Assembly: GCA_017526445.1 (NCBI GenBank)
Contig: JAFXRI010000115.1
Location: forward strand, 1 to 64,000
Length of the DNA: 64,000 nt
From: Ruminococcus sp.
GTDB lineage: Bacteria; Bacillota; Clostridia; Oscillospirales; Ruminococcaceae
Direction of reading: 5' to 3'
This document shows positions 49,657 to 58,789 of this stretch, in pieces (the first letter of the stretch is position 1; each line of letters begins with the position of its first letter). The position numbers were made by a program, and so were the translations under genes. The notes beneath the pieces were generated by a model. The model saw nothing but the letters and a program-made list of their open reading frames with translations, was not told the origin of the DNA and did no database searches.

Positions 49657-50346
49657 TCATCTTGTGGTAAGGAATTTTATCGCACGCTCGATAGAATCCT
49701 TCGAGTTTCCCCAATCGGCATTTTTTGCGGTGTTGCGGTAGTCATACATCTTGCAGTAGTGAGAAACGTCCTCCTCCAGAGCATCGAGATACTTCTTCGT
49801 AAGGGCTGAGCAGTCGTTGACGAACTGGCTGAGCCACTTCTTTTCCAGCTTCTCGGCGCCCTGTGACACCAGCATATCGTAGTGGGGGAGGCAAAGCTGT
49901 TCCTGGTCGGCAAAAAGCTCCCTGAACTCCCGCTCCTTCTGATAAAGCTCAAAGAAAGTCACCATGAGCCTTGACATACCCCATTCGATCTTGGAGCATA
50001 CAAAGCAGTCGTTGTTCACCGCCGAGACCTTTTTCTGCTTGGCGGTCTTGCTTTCAAACATTCCGGTCTTTGCCTTGGCGAAGACATCCTTCTGCAGCTG
50101 CTGGAGATGTGTCTGAAGCATCAGCGCCAGCGAGAGCCTGTTTTTGCAGGCACGCATCTGCTCGAAGTGAGTCTTGCAGAAGCCCTGCCTGTTGGTCTCG
50201 ATACGCACATCAGGCTCCATCATAGCGGCGCCCATGATGTATTCCACGGTCCGCTGCTCCAGCATATCCCGCATCCGGCAGACAGGGCAGCCCTCCTTCG
50301 GCTCGAATATCTCGTTTACTGGTATGGTAAGGATACTTTCTCTCAT
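49657..50346 (-). CDS. DUF6062 family protein
   Basis: A 229-residue soluble protein with two similar Cys/His groups: GCPVCRM (about 19) with FCKTHFEQM (about 56), and DCFVCSKIEW (about 118) with LCLPHYDML (about 152). The duplicated CxxC...CxxH layout suggests two zinc sites. The rest is helical. It is the last gene after rsmE and the cysteine desulfurase. Function unknown. Confidence 0.8.
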   Translation of the reverse strand: MRESILTIPVNEIFEPKEGCPVCRMRDMLEQRTVEYIMGAAMMEPDVRIETNRQGFCKTHFEQMRACKNRLSLALMLQTHLQQLQKDVFAKAKTGMFESKTAKQKKVSAVNNDCFVCSKIEWGMSRLMVTFFELYQKEREFRELFADQEQLCLPHYDMLVSQGAEKLEKKWLSQFVNDCSALTKKYLDALEEDVSHYCKMYDYRNTAKNADWGNSKDSIERAIKFLTTR

Positions 50347-50381
50347 AATGGTCTTTACCTCCGGTCTTATATATATTGTTA

Positions 50382-51545
50382 TCAGAATTTACAGGGCGAC
50401 ATCCTGCGGAGCCTTTCCACCGCCTTCGGCACAGCTTCGAGTATGCGGTCTGCATCCTCTGAGGTGTTGTCTGCTCCGAGTGTGAGCCGCAGCGAGCCCT
50501 TGGCCAGTTCATCGCTCAGCCCGATGGCTTTAAGTACGTGGGAGGGCTCCGGCGAAAAGCTCGTACACGCCGAGCCGGAAGAAGCCTGCACCCCGAGCAT
50601 ATCCAGCATCACTATCAGGCCCTCTCCCTCGATGCCTTCAAATGAGATGTTCACATTCCCTGGGAGACGCTTCTGCCTATCTCCGTTGAGCCTGCTGCCG
50701 GGTATGCGCAGCAGTCCGCCGATCAGTCTCTCTCTCATAGCCAGCAGCCGGGCAGTCTTTGCCTCCAGGTCCTCCAGGCTCTCGGCCAGGGCCTCGCTCA
50801 TAGCAGCGGCGCCTGCCGTGTTCTCGGTGCCTGCACGCCGTCCCCGCTCCTGAGCCCCTCCGTCCAGCAGCGGCGGCAGTGTCAGCCCTTTGCGAACATA
50901 AAGTGCCCCTATCCCTTTGGGCGAGCCGAACTTGTGTCCCGACAGCGACAGCATATCAGCCCCCAGCTCCTTAACATCTATGGGGATATGCCCTGCGGCC
51001 TGTACGGCATCGGTGTGCAGCAGCACCCCTCTCTCACGGCAGATCTCGCCGATCTGCGCCACAGGCTGGAGCGTTCCGATCTCGTTGTTTGCCAGCATCA
51101 CGCTCACCAGGGCGGTGTCCTCCCTTACCGCACTGCTCACCTGTTCCGGGGAGATGAGCCCGTCCCTGTCAGCAGGGAGGTATGTGACCTCAAAGCCCAG
51201 CCGCTCAAGATGCCTGCAGCTGCCAAGCACCGCGTGATGCTCTATATTTGTCGTAACGATGTGTCTTTTCCCTGCGGCAAAGCATAACTCGGCAGCGGAT
51301 TTTACCGCCCAGTTGTCCGCCTCCGTCCCGCCGGAGGTGAAGAACAGCTCCGAAGCATCGGCTCCGAGAAGCCCTGCGATGCGTTTTCTCGCTGTCAGCA
51401 TTGCTCCTGCCGCGTCGGTGCCGGTGCCGTAAACTGCCGAGGGATTGCCGAATCTCTCCCCCAGAAAGGGCAGAGCAGCCGCCAGCGCCCTTTCCGAGAC
51501 CTTAGCGGTCGCAGCGTGATCCGCATATACCTTGTGATCCTTCAT
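50382..51545 (-). CDS. Cysteine desulfurase (NifS/IscS class V)
   Basis: PLP enzyme that takes sulfur from cysteine for Fe-S clusters or tRNA thiolation, 387 residues. FTSGGTEADNWAV near 68 and SLSGHKFGSPKGIGAL near 193 (PLP Lys) are typical. The catalytic persulfide Cys is in ASSGSACTS near 318. The start is the ATG with AAAGGAG upstream. No iscU or mnmA is adjacent; it sits between rsmE and DUF6062 in one operon. Confidence 0.9.
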   Translation of the reverse strand: MKDHKVYADHAATAKVSERALAAALPFLGERFGNPSAVYGTGTDAAGAMLTARKRIAGLLGADASELFFTSGGTEADNWAVKSAAELCFAAGKRHIVTTNIEHHAVLGSCRHLERLGFEVTYLPADRDGLISPEQVSSAVREDTALVSVMLANNEIGTLQPVAQIGEICRERGVLLHTDAVQAAGHIPIDVKELGADMLSLSGHKFGSPKGIGALYVRKGLTLPPLLDGGAQERGRRAGTENTAGAAAMSEALAESLEDLEAKTARLLAMRERLIGGLLRIPGSRLNGDRQKRLPGNVNISFEGIEGEGLIVMLDMLGVQASSGSACTSFSPEPSHVLKAIGLSDELAKGSLRLTLGADNTSEDADRILEAVPKAVERLRRMSPCKF

Positions 51546-51573
51546 ATCTCCACTCCTTTGAGCAGCCTGCATA

Positions 51574-52293
51574 TCACAGGTTGCCTGTCAGCAGCATGAT
51601 CGCTGTCTCGGCGACTATGGGGGCAGTCTCGCAGCGGAGTATCCTCGGCCCGAGGGAAGTTACATACAGCCCTGCTCTTAGGGCAGCGTCCGCCTCACGC
51701 TCCTCGAAGCCGCCCTCCGAGCCGATAACTATGCCTATCTCTCCCGCACCGAAGAGGTATCTTGCCTCCAGCTTTCTCTCGGCGTGCTCGTAGAAGAAAA
51801 ATCCCCGGTCGAGAGCAGCCGCAAAGCGCAGAGCCTCCTCAAAGCTGTGTATCTGTGCCACCTCCGGGATAAGGCCGCGTCCGCACTGCTTTGCAGCCGC
51901 CTGAGCGATCTTCTGCCAGCGCTCACGCTTTTTCACAGCCGATGCGCCGTCGGGACGGGATACGCACCTGGCGCTCAGCATCGGGACGATACGGGTAACA
52001 CCCAGCTCAACGGACTTCTGTATTATCGTCTCCATCTTGTCCCCCTTGGGGATCGCCTGATACAGCGTCAGCTTTATGCTTGGCTCACCCTCCGAGGGCT
52101 TGTGATCCAGCACCGAGCACCGTACCTCGGCGGGAGTTATGGAGTTTATCTCGCAGATGTAGTCGGTCCCGTCGGCGCATAGGGTGATTATCTCGCCCAC
52201 ACGCATCCTGAGACTGTAGCCGATATGGCGTGCATCCTCGCCGGTTATGACAGCCTCCCCCTGCGGAGGTTCGTTTATGAAGAATTTCGGCAT
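51574..52293 (-). CDS. rsmE: 16S rRNA m3U1498 methyltransferase
   Basis: SPOUT methyltransferase, 239 residues. The N-terminal PUA-like domain starts MPKFFINEPP with HIGYSLRMRVGE near 23. The SAM knot has IGIVIGSEGGFEEREA near 187 and SLGPRILRCETAPI near 212. It is the first gene of an operon with the desulfurase and DUF6062, driven by the promoter at 52336-52364. Confidence 0.95.
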   Translation of the reverse strand: MPKFFINEPPQGEAVITGEDARHIGYSLRMRVGEIITLCADGTDYICEINSITPAEVRCSVLDHKPSEGEPSIKLTLYQAIPKGDKMETIIQKSVELGVTRIVPMLSARCVSRPDGASAVKKRERWQKIAQAAAKQCGRGLIPEVAQIHSFEEALRFAAALDRGFFFYEHAERKLEARYLFGAGEIGIVIGSEGGFEEREADAALRAGLYVTSLGPRILRCETAPIVAETAIMLLTGNL

Positions 52294-52335
52294 AGCGCAG
52301 CTCCTTTCCGTTTTCGCAGAGTATTCTTTTATATA

Positions 52336-52364
52336 ATTATATATGCTGTGCGGCGCTATGTCAA
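52336..52364 (-). promoter_or_regulatory. rsmE operon promoter
   Basis: Minus strand: TTGACA (52364-52359), 17-bp spacer, TATAAT (52341-52336). It shares the 313-bp divergent gap with the promoter at 52509; nothing else was seen there. Confidence 0.8.
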
Positions 52365-52508
52365 GCGCGGCGGAGGGCTCTTCCCGGAATTAAAAATGTT
52401 AACAACATCTCATTTGATTATGTCAATCTAACTTACCAAAAAAACGCTAACAAATTTGTGCATCCTCTACAAAAAGATAGTTAGAAATTTTATTTTTATG
52501 AAAAAAGC

Positions 52509-52537
52509 TTGATTAATCCGCTTTGATATGCTATAAT
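52509..52537 (+). promoter_or_regulatory. Promoter of the small acidic protein gene
   Basis: TTGATT at 52509-52514, 17-bp spacer, TATAAT at 52532-52537 with TGC extension. Confidence 0.78.
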
Positions 52538-52606
52538 TTAGTTAATCTGAATAGAGCGTGAAAACGCTGTAGATGAGATAATACAAATCAAAGGAGTGTT
52601 TTTGTT

Positions 52607-52837
52607 ATGGGTAAGAAACTGAAGATCATCGCTGCTGTTGGAGCTGTTGCTGCCGGTACTGCTGCTATCTTCGCACTTAAAAAGCGCAAGGAGCTTGAGG
52701 ACTACGACTACGAAGAGCTCGACGACGATTTCGATGATTGCGTAGAGGATTGCGAGAACTGCGCAGAAGATGCAGAAGAAGGCGTAGAGGAGACACTCGA
52801 CAAGGTTGAAGATTCCGTTGAGGAAGTTGACGAATAA
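52607..52837 (+). CDS. Small single-pass membrane protein with very acidic tail
   Basis: A 76-residue protein. After a short basic start (MGKKLK) there is an Ala/Gly-rich membrane helix (about 7-24), then LKKRKE, then ~45 residues that are about half Asp/Glu with two Cys pairs (CVEDCENC). The layout resembles YtxH-like small proteins, but the sequence is not clearly that family. It has its own promoter, a good ribosome site (AAAGGAG) and a strong terminator, so it is well expressed. Function unknown. Confidence 0.82.
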   Translation: MGKKLKIIAAVGAVAAGTAAIFALKKRKELEDYDYEELDDDFDDCVEDCENCAEDAEEGVEETLDKVEDSVEEVDE

Positions 52838-52881
52838 TCCGAGCTTTACGAATTTTTTCTTTTTCATACTTTCCTGAAAGA

Positions 52882-52911
52882 GAGGGCTGTTTTGGCAGCC
52901 CTCCCTTTTTT
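52882..52911 (+). terminator. Terminator of the small acidic protein gene
   Basis: GAGGGCTG and CAGCCCTC, perfect 8-bp stem, then a six-T run. Confidence 0.88.
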
Positions 52912-52950
52912 GTCTCCGGCAGGCTGACGCAAAAAGTTTTGTAAAATGTG

Positions 52951-52979
52951 GTGACAAATCCGGCAAAGTGTGGTATAAT
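52951..52979 (+). promoter_or_regulatory. tex promoter
   Basis: GTGACA at 52951-52956, 17-bp spacer, TATAAT at 52974-52979 with TGG extension. Confidence 0.7.
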
Positions 52980-53019
52980 ATATCTGCTATCATGCTTCCT
53001 ACAGAAAGGACTTGTTTTT

Positions 53020-55164
53020 ATGAATATCAACGAAATGCTCGCTAAGGAGTTCGGCCTGCGCCAGGATCAGATCGACAATACCGTCGCCCTTATCGACGAC
53101 GATAAGACCATCCCCTTCATCGCCCGCTACCGCAAGGAGGTCACAGGCTCCCTCGACGACCAGACGCTTCGTCTCATCTTTGATCGCCTGACCTATCTGC
53201 GCAATCTCGAAAAGCGCAAGGAGGAGATCATAAACTCTATCACCGAGCAGGGCAAGATGACCGACGAGATCATGGAGGCTATCAGCAAGGCCACCGTCCT
53301 CGTCGAGGTCGAGGATATATACCGTCCCTTCAAGCCCAAGCGCAAGACCCGCGCTTCCGTCGCCAGGGAGAAAGGGCTGGAGCCTTTGGCCGAGCTCATA
53401 CTCGCCCAGGACAGAAACACCGATCCCGCTGCGGCGGCTGAGGAGTATATCGACGAGGAAAAGGGCGTCGCATCAGCTGAGGAAGCCCTGCAGGGCGCTA
53501 TGGACATAATCGCCGAGGACGTTTCCGATAATGCCGAGCTGAGAAAATATCTCCGTACCCTCTTCGGGCAGGTGGGCAAAGTGGTGTCCAAGGCTGCCGA
53601 CGAGAACGCCGAGAGCGTCTATGAGAACTATTACGACTTCTCCGAGCCTGTGTCAAGGATAATGGGACACCGTATCCTCGCAGTTGACAGGGGAGAGAAG
53701 GAGGGCGCACTGAAAGTCTCCGTTGAGGTCAGCGAGGGCGCCGGCGAGCGTGCCTGCATATCCCGCTACGCCAAGGGCAGCAGCGAGTGCTCGAAGCTGG
53801 TGGAGGCCGCCTGCACTGACAGCTATAAGCGCCTGATCTATCCCTCTATCGAGCGCGAGATCCGTGCCGAGCTTTCTGAGAAGGCTCAGGAGGGTGCTAT
53901 CAAGGTCTTCAAGGAGAACCTGCACCAGCTGCTGATGCAGCCTCCCGTAAAGGGCAAGATCACCCTCGGACTCGATCCCGGCTATACTCACGGCTGCAAA
54001 CTGGCTGTCGTTGACGAGACCGGAAAAGTGCTGGACACAGGGATAGTCTATATCAACTCGAAAAACCAGATCGCCGATGCCAAGCGCAAGCTGCTGGATA
54101 TGATCTACCGCAACGATGTGGATGCCATATCTATCGGCAACGGCACCGCCTCCCGCGAGAGCGAGGCTATCGTCTCCGAGATCATCCGCGAGTTCGGCGG
54201 CGATGTCAGCTATATAGTTGTATCCGAAGCCGGTGCATCTGTCTATTCCGCTTCAAAGCTGGCAGCGGAGGAGTTCCCGGATTATGACGTTTCTCTCCGT
54301 TCAGCTGTGTCCATCGCAAGGCGCCTGCAGGATCCGCTGGCCGAGCTTGTGAAGATAGATCCCAAGGCCATCGGTGTGGGACAGTATCAGCACGATATGC
54401 CCCCCAAGCGTATGGACGAAGCTCTTTCCGGCGTGGTGGAGGACTGCGTGAACGCTGTGGGCGTTGACCTGAATACCGCCTCGCATTCGCTGCTGTCCTA
54501 TATCTCCGGTATAAACGCAACAGTAGCTAAGAATATCGTCACCTACCGCGAGGAAAACGGCGCCTTCACCGACCGCAAACAGCTCCTTAAAGTACCCAAG
54601 CTGGGCGCCAAGGCTTACGAGCAGTGCGCAGGCTTCCTGAGAGTGCGTGACGGAAAGGATCCTCTCGACAATACCGCCGTGCATCCCGAGAGCTATGCCG
54701 CCGCAAGGCAGCTGCTGGAAAAGTGCGGCTACGGCACCGGGGACATCGGCTCTCTTGACGAGCTTTCGGACCGCGCCGACAAGCAGGGGATAAAGGCTCT
54801 CGCCGAAGAACTGGGGACAGGCGTTCCCACCCTTAAAGATATCATCTCCGAGCTGATGAAGCCCGGCCGCGATCCCCGTGACGAGCTTCCGCCCCCGCTG
54901 ATGCGCTCCGGCGATGTTATGGAGCTCAAGGACCTTACCGAGGGTATGGAACTTATGGGAACAGTCCGCAACGTCATAGATTTCGGTGCTTTCGTGGATA
55001 TAGGCGTTCACGAGGACGGCCTTGTCCATATCTCACAGCTTGCCGACCGCTTTGTGAAGCATCCTCTCGATGTAGTCAAGGTCGGTCAGGTGGTAAAGGT
55101 GCGCGTCCTTTCTGTTGATGTTAAGAAAAAGCGCATCTCCCTGACGATGAAGGGCGTAAAGTGA
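53020..55164 (+). CDS. tex: Tex-family RNA-binding transcription accessory protein
   Basis: A 714-residue Tex/YhgF protein. The N-terminal helical region has TIPFIARYRKEVTGSLDD near 27. The YqgF-like domain has LGLDPGYTHGCKLAVVDETG near 322. HhH motifs near 490-560 include LLSYISGINATVAKNIV. A C-terminal S1 RNA-binding domain spans about 643-714 (GAFVDIGVHEDGLVHISQ). GAAAGGA precedes the chosen ATG; a 24-codon longer frame has no ribosome site. Probably acts in transcription or RNA turnover. Confidence 0.94.
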   Translation: MNINEMLAKEFGLRQDQIDNTVALIDDDKTIPFIARYRKEVTGSLDDQTLRLIFDRLTYLRNLEKRKEEIINSITEQGKMTDEIMEAISKATVLVEVEDIYRPFKPKRKTRASVAREKGLEPLAELILAQDRNTDPAAAAEEYIDEEKGVASAEEALQGAMDIIAEDVSDNAELRKYLRTLFGQVGKVVSKAADENAESVYENYYDFSEPVSRIMGHRILAVDRGEKEGALKVSVEVSEGAGERACISRYAKGSSECSKLVEAACTDSYKRLIYPSIEREIRAELSEKAQEGAIKVFKENLHQLLMQPPVKGKITLGLDPGYTHGCKLAVVDETGKVLDTGIVYINSKNQIADAKRKLLDMIYRNDVDAISIGNGTASRESEAIVSEIIREFGGDVSYIVVSEAGASVYSASKLAAEEFPDYDVSLRSAVSIARRLQDPLAELVKIDPKAIGVGQYQHDMPPKRMDEALSGVVEDCVNAVGVDLNTASHSLLSYISGINATVAKNIVTYREENGAFTDRKQLLKVPKLGAKAYEQCAGFLRVRDGKDPLDNTAVHPESYAAARQLLEKCGYGTGDIGSLDELSDRADKQGIKALAEELGTGVPTLKDIISELMKPGRDPRDELPPPLMRSGDVMELKDLTEGMELMGTVRNVIDFGAFVDIGVHEDGLVHISQLADRFVKHPLDVVKVGQVVKVRVLSVDVKKKRISLTMKGVK

Positions 55165-55196
55165 TACGAACACCCTGCACTCTGTACATAATAAAT

Positions 55197-55225
55197 AAAG
55201 GGAGACCGGTCAGGTCTCCCTTTCG
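55197..55225 (+). terminator. tex terminator
   Basis: AAAGGGAGACC and GGTCTCCCTTT, perfect 11-bp stem with a 5-nt loop. The same GGGAGACC stem appears at 7806-7832. Confidence 0.85.
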
Positions 55226-55267
55226 TTATGTCAGCACGCATACTGTCCGGATGCTCTGATGCTCCGG

Positions 55268-55822
55268 TCATTTCTTTTTGTAGATGAGCTTGCTTTTCAG
55301 ATCAACCTGATCGTAGCCCCACCGAAAGCTCAGCCAGCCGCTGAGTATGAACAGCAGAGGCAATACAGCAAACAGCGCAAAGCAGGCCGGGTTCATCTCG
55401 TTCACATCAGCGGTGTGAGCGACAATGTCTATGATCGGGAAGTAGAAAGCGTTGATGATCTTGAAAGCCGGCAGGAAGTTGAAGAGTATCCCTGCCTTTG
55501 ACAGCACCAGCATCAGCAGCGATATCCAGCAGGGTATAGATGCCACAGCCCCTATCTTCAATCCGAAATTGCGGCAGGGCTCCGCACCGTGCAGGTGGAC
55601 CTTATGATACGCCTTGTCACCCTGTTTAAGGCCGTAGTCCGCTACTATCGTGAATACCGTAGCGATGCCCACGAGACCGAAAAGTATGTTCCCGAACAGA
55701 CCGAAGGCCTTGGACACCGCCCAGAAAAACAGGAAAACGAATATGCCCAGCAGCTCGGTCTCCAGATAGCCCTTGACAAAGGCGCCGATCAGCAGCCTTT
55801 TTTTATCAATGGTGTTTTCCAT
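55268..55822 (-). CDS. Hypothetical four-segment membrane protein
   Basis: A 184-residue integral membrane protein with segments at about 22-40, 43-62, 90-112 and 145-165. Between the second and third is a hydrophilic loop KVHLHGAEPCRNFGLK. It ends with a basic tail (LIYKKK). It is the last gene of the ddl-murI-ywiB-argS run, 9 nt after the argS stop. No family recognised. Confidence 0.75.
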   Translation of the reverse strand: MENTIDKKRLLIGAFVKGYLETELLGIFVFLFFWAVSKAFGLFGNILFGLVGIATVFTIVADYGLKQGDKAYHKVHLHGAEPCRNFGLKIGAVASIPCWISLLMLVLSKAGILFNFLPAFKIINAFYFPIIDIVAHTADVNEMNPACFALFAVLPLLFILSGWLSFRWGYDQVDLKSKLIYKKK

Positions 55823-55831
55823 AGCACTCCT

Positions 55832-57520
55832 TTACATCTTTTCGGGGCAGTCGATCTTGAGCATATCAAGGATGTTCGAGATCACCTGCTTGACAGCCAG
55901 CGAGAGGGAAGCCCTTGCCTGCATAGCGTTCTCCTCCGCGCCGACGATGCGGCAGTTGGTGTAGAAGCGGTGATATTTTGTTGCCAGCTCCCACACATAG
56001 CGTGTGATCTTAGCGGGATCGTAGTTCTTTGCACTCTCGTTCACAACGTTCGGAAGTGTGGCGATGTACTTGATGAGCTCGATCTCATCAGGCTCACCGA
56101 GGGACGAGAGTATATCGGCGTCGGCAGGCCTGATCTCTATGCCCTCGTCGGACATCTTTTTCAGCACCGAGCATATCCTTGCGTGGGCGTACTGCACATA
56201 ATATACAGGGTTCTCCGAGCTCTGGGATATAGCAAGCTCCAGATCAAAGTCGAACTGCGAGTTCGGCTCGCGCAGGTTGAAGAAGAACCTTGCTGCATCT
56301 ATGGGGATCTCCTCCAGCAGAGTCGAAAGAGTCACAGCCTTGCCCGAGCGCTTGGAGAGCTTGTACTTCTCGCCGTTTCTCACCAGGTTCACCATCTGCA
56401 TTATGACCATATCAAGTCTCCTGGGATCAACGCCGAGGGCCTGCATAGCAGCCTTCATCCTGGGGATATATCCGTGATGATCCGCACCGAGGATATCAAT
56501 GGCTGTGTCATATCCGCGGGTCACCAGCTTGTTGTAGTGATAAGCTATATCCGGAACGAAGTAGGTGGGTATGCCGTTGTCGCGCACCAGCACTCTGTCC
56601 TTCTCGTCCCCCAGCTCACTGGACTTGAACCACAGTGCGCCGTCCTTTTCGTAAGTATATCCGCTGTCCTTGAGTTTGCCGATGATCTCGGTCACGGCGC
56701 CGCTGTTATGCAGCTCGCTCTCCCGGAACCAGCGGTCGTAAACTATCCTGTACTTTTTAAGATCTCTCTCCAGCCCCTCGATGTTCAGCGGCAGGGCATA
56801 GTCACAGAGCGCCTGACGTCTTTCCACGCTGTCGGCTTCGACGTATCTGTCGCCATATATCTCAGCAAAATTCTTTGCGTGATCGATTATGTCCTCGCCG
56901 AGATAAGCGTCCTCCGGCATCTCGATGCCTTCCTTGTAGAGCTGAAGATAGCGTGTCTCCAGCGAGGTCTTGAACTTCTCTATCTGATTGCCGGCGTCAT
57001 TGACATAGAACTCCCTCGCCACCTGATAGCCTGCCCACTCCATTACCGAAGCAAGGCAGTCACCGATCGCGCCGCCGCGGGCGTTGCCTATGTGCATAGG
57101 TCCTGTGGGGTTTGCTGATACATACTCGATAAGCACCTTTTTGCCGGCACCCATATTAGTGCGGCCGTACTCTTCCTTTTCGCCCAGCACATCGCTGACC
57201 ACTTCGGAGAACCACTGCTTGCCGAAGAAGAAGTTTATAAAGCCCGCACCTGCCACCTCGCACTTGTCGAAGTAGGAGCCTTCGAGGAAGACGCGCTTTG
57301 CGATCTCCTCACCGATCTTTCTCGGTGCAGTTCTGAAAGCCCTTGCGCATACCATAGCGGCATTGGTGGACATATCGCCGTTTTTGGGATCGGCGGGTAT
57401 CTCGATATTGAATCCGGGTACAGGCTCGGCAGGGAAGACGCCCTCCGACACACACTGCCCCAGTGCGCCCAGCACCAGTTCACGGACCTGCTCCTGGGCT
57501 TCTCTTACCATATTTGACAT
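55832..57520 (-). CDS. argS: Arginyl-tRNA synthetase
   Basis: Class I synthetase, 562 residues. It has an N-terminal Add-1 domain (about 1-95) and the HIGH-equivalent SANPTGPMHIGNARGG near 126. The KMSKS-equivalent is YKLSKRSGKAV near 388. The anticodon-binding DALR domain is at the C-terminus (YYVQYAHARICSV near 434 to the end). The neighbour DUF1934/YwiB is the usual partner gene, as in B. subtilis ywiB-argS. Confidence 0.96.
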   Translation of the reverse strand: MSNMVREAQEQVRELVLGALGQCVSEGVFPAEPVPGFNIEIPADPKNGDMSTNAAMVCARAFRTAPRKIGEEIAKRVFLEGSYFDKCEVAGAGFINFFFGKQWFSEVVSDVLGEKEEYGRTNMGAGKKVLIEYVSANPTGPMHIGNARGGAIGDCLASVMEWAGYQVAREFYVNDAGNQIEKFKTSLETRYLQLYKEGIEMPEDAYLGEDIIDHAKNFAEIYGDRYVEADSVERRQALCDYALPLNIEGLERDLKKYRIVYDRWFRESELHNSGAVTEIIGKLKDSGYTYEKDGALWFKSSELGDEKDRVLVRDNGIPTYFVPDIAYHYNKLVTRGYDTAIDILGADHHGYIPRMKAAMQALGVDPRRLDMVIMQMVNLVRNGEKYKLSKRSGKAVTLSTLLEEIPIDAARFFFNLREPNSQFDFDLELAISQSSENPVYYVQYAHARICSVLKKMSDEGIEIRPADADILSSLGEPDEIELIKYIATLPNVVNESAKNYDPAKITRYVWELATKYHRFYTNCRIVGAEENAMQARASLSLAVKQVISNILDMLKIDCPEKM

Positions 57521-57535
57521 CGTATTCTCCTCCGT

Positions 57536-57961
57536 TTAATTTATAGTCCTGACTTGTATCTTTATCTCAAAGTCGCCCACATAGCTTGAATTCACATCTA
57601 TCACATAGCTGAAATCAAGATCGCCGCCGTTCTCGGAGATGTTCGAGCTTATCTGCTTTGCAGTCACTCCCACCATAAACTCCCCGAAAGGAGTGCCGTA
57701 GTGGCAGTGGTGCTTCCTGCCCATCTCAATGACGATATTCGACGAAGCAGCCCCCGACCGCACCATCTCGACCTTTTCCGAGCCCATTACCGTCAGCTTT
57801 GTGACAGCCCCCTCAAATCCGGTGGCTTCGGTCTCGTTATAGGAGATCTCATAGCTGTCCTTGCCGTATCTGAAAAGCCCTTCGGTCAGCAGTTCTATCT
57901 CGTCGGTGCTGTCGCCGTCAGTCTGTTTGCTTATGAGCTTGATGTTTACATCCTTTTTCAA
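57536..57961 (-). CDS. DUF1934 / YwiB-like beta-barrel protein
   Basis: A 141-residue small protein of the YwiB family (calycin-like barrel), located directly upstream of argS as in Bacillus. The beta-strand pattern includes GLFRYGKDSYEISYNETE near 28, and HYGTPFGEFMVGVTA near 89 is the family signature. Function unknown. Confidence 0.88.
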   Translation of the reverse strand: MKKDVNIKLISKQTDGDSTDEIELLTEGLFRYGKDSYEISYNETEATGFEGAVTKLTVMGSEKVEMVRSGAASSNIVIEMGRKHHCHYGTPFGEFMVGVTAKQISSNISENGGDLDFSYVIDVNSSYVGDFEIKIQVRTIN

Positions 57962-57973
57962 ATTATCTCTCCT

Positions 57974-58789
57974 TTATTTTACCGAGCAGGTCGAGACTGT
58001 GATATTATCCTTGTGTCCCAGGAAGGTCTCAACGTTCTCGGAGAACAGCTCCTCACTGTCGGTGCAGTAAAGATCAAGGGTGCCGCGCTCCTCACGCTCT
58101 GCCGCAAGGCCTTTTGAGACCAGCGTCCTCTCTGCATACTTGGCGATCTCTGCCCCCGAGGATATAAGCCTGACATTGTCTCCCATTACGCTGCTGATAA
58201 CGCCCTCCAGGTGGGGATAGTGGGTGCATCCGAGTATCAGCGTGTCAACGCCCTCACGCTTCATCACTTCGAGGTATTCCTCGGCGATGATCCTTGCGAC
58301 TTTATCGTTCACATCGGTATATCCGTTCTCCACCAGCGGTACGAACATAGGACAGGCCTTGGATACGACCTTTATATCGTTCCTGATCTCTCTTATAGCC
58401 TTACCGTAGCATCCCGACCTGATGGTGGCAGGCGTACCGATAACGCCTATCTTGCCGCAGCGTGTGGCGGCGCAGGCAGCTGTCACGGTGGGATAGATGA
58501 CGCCGCTGTATTCGGTGACGGTGCTGCCGTCGAACAGCGGTCTCGTCATCAGCACGGAAGATACCGTGCCGCAGGCGATAAGTATCATCTTGACGTTGAA
58601 TTTTTCAAGAAAGGATATGTCCTCTCTTGCATAGCGGGCAATGGTGTCGGCGCTCTTGGTGCCGTAAGGCACCCTTGCCGTGTCCCCGAGATAGATGATG
58701 TTCTCGCGGGGCATGAGCGCCGTAAGCTCCTTAACACAGGTCAGCCCTCCGACGCCCGAGTCAAACACCCCGATAGCAGAGTTATTCAT
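57974..58789 (-). CDS. murI: Glutamate racemase
   Basis: Makes D-glutamate for peptidoglycan, 271 residues. IGVFDSGVGGLTCVKEL is at 6-22. The first catalytic Cys is in ILIACGTVSSV near 75; most MurI read CNT here, so the Asn is replaced by Gly. The second Cys is in LGCTHYPHLEGVI near 187. GDTARVPYG near 36 is conserved. Its start overlaps the ddl stop by 8 nt, giving a D-amino-acid cell-wall operon. Confidence 0.93.
   Translation of the reverse strand: MNNSAIGVFDSGVGGLTCVKELTALMPRENIIYLGDTARVPYGTKSADTIARYAREDISFLEKFNVKMILIACGTVSSVLMTRPLFDGSTVTEYSGVIYPTVTAACAATRCGKIGVIGTPATIRSGCYGKAIREIRNDIKVVSKACPMFVPLVENGYTDVNDKVARIIAEEYLEVMKREGVDTLILGCTHYPHLEGVISSVMGDNVRLISSGAEIAKYAERTLVSKGLAAEREERGTLDLYCTDSEELFSENVETFLGHKDNITVSTCSVK

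Noticed and set aside
55589..57118. A 509-codon plus-strand frame opposite argS
   Set aside because: Antisense shadow of argS, which has all synthetase motifs.
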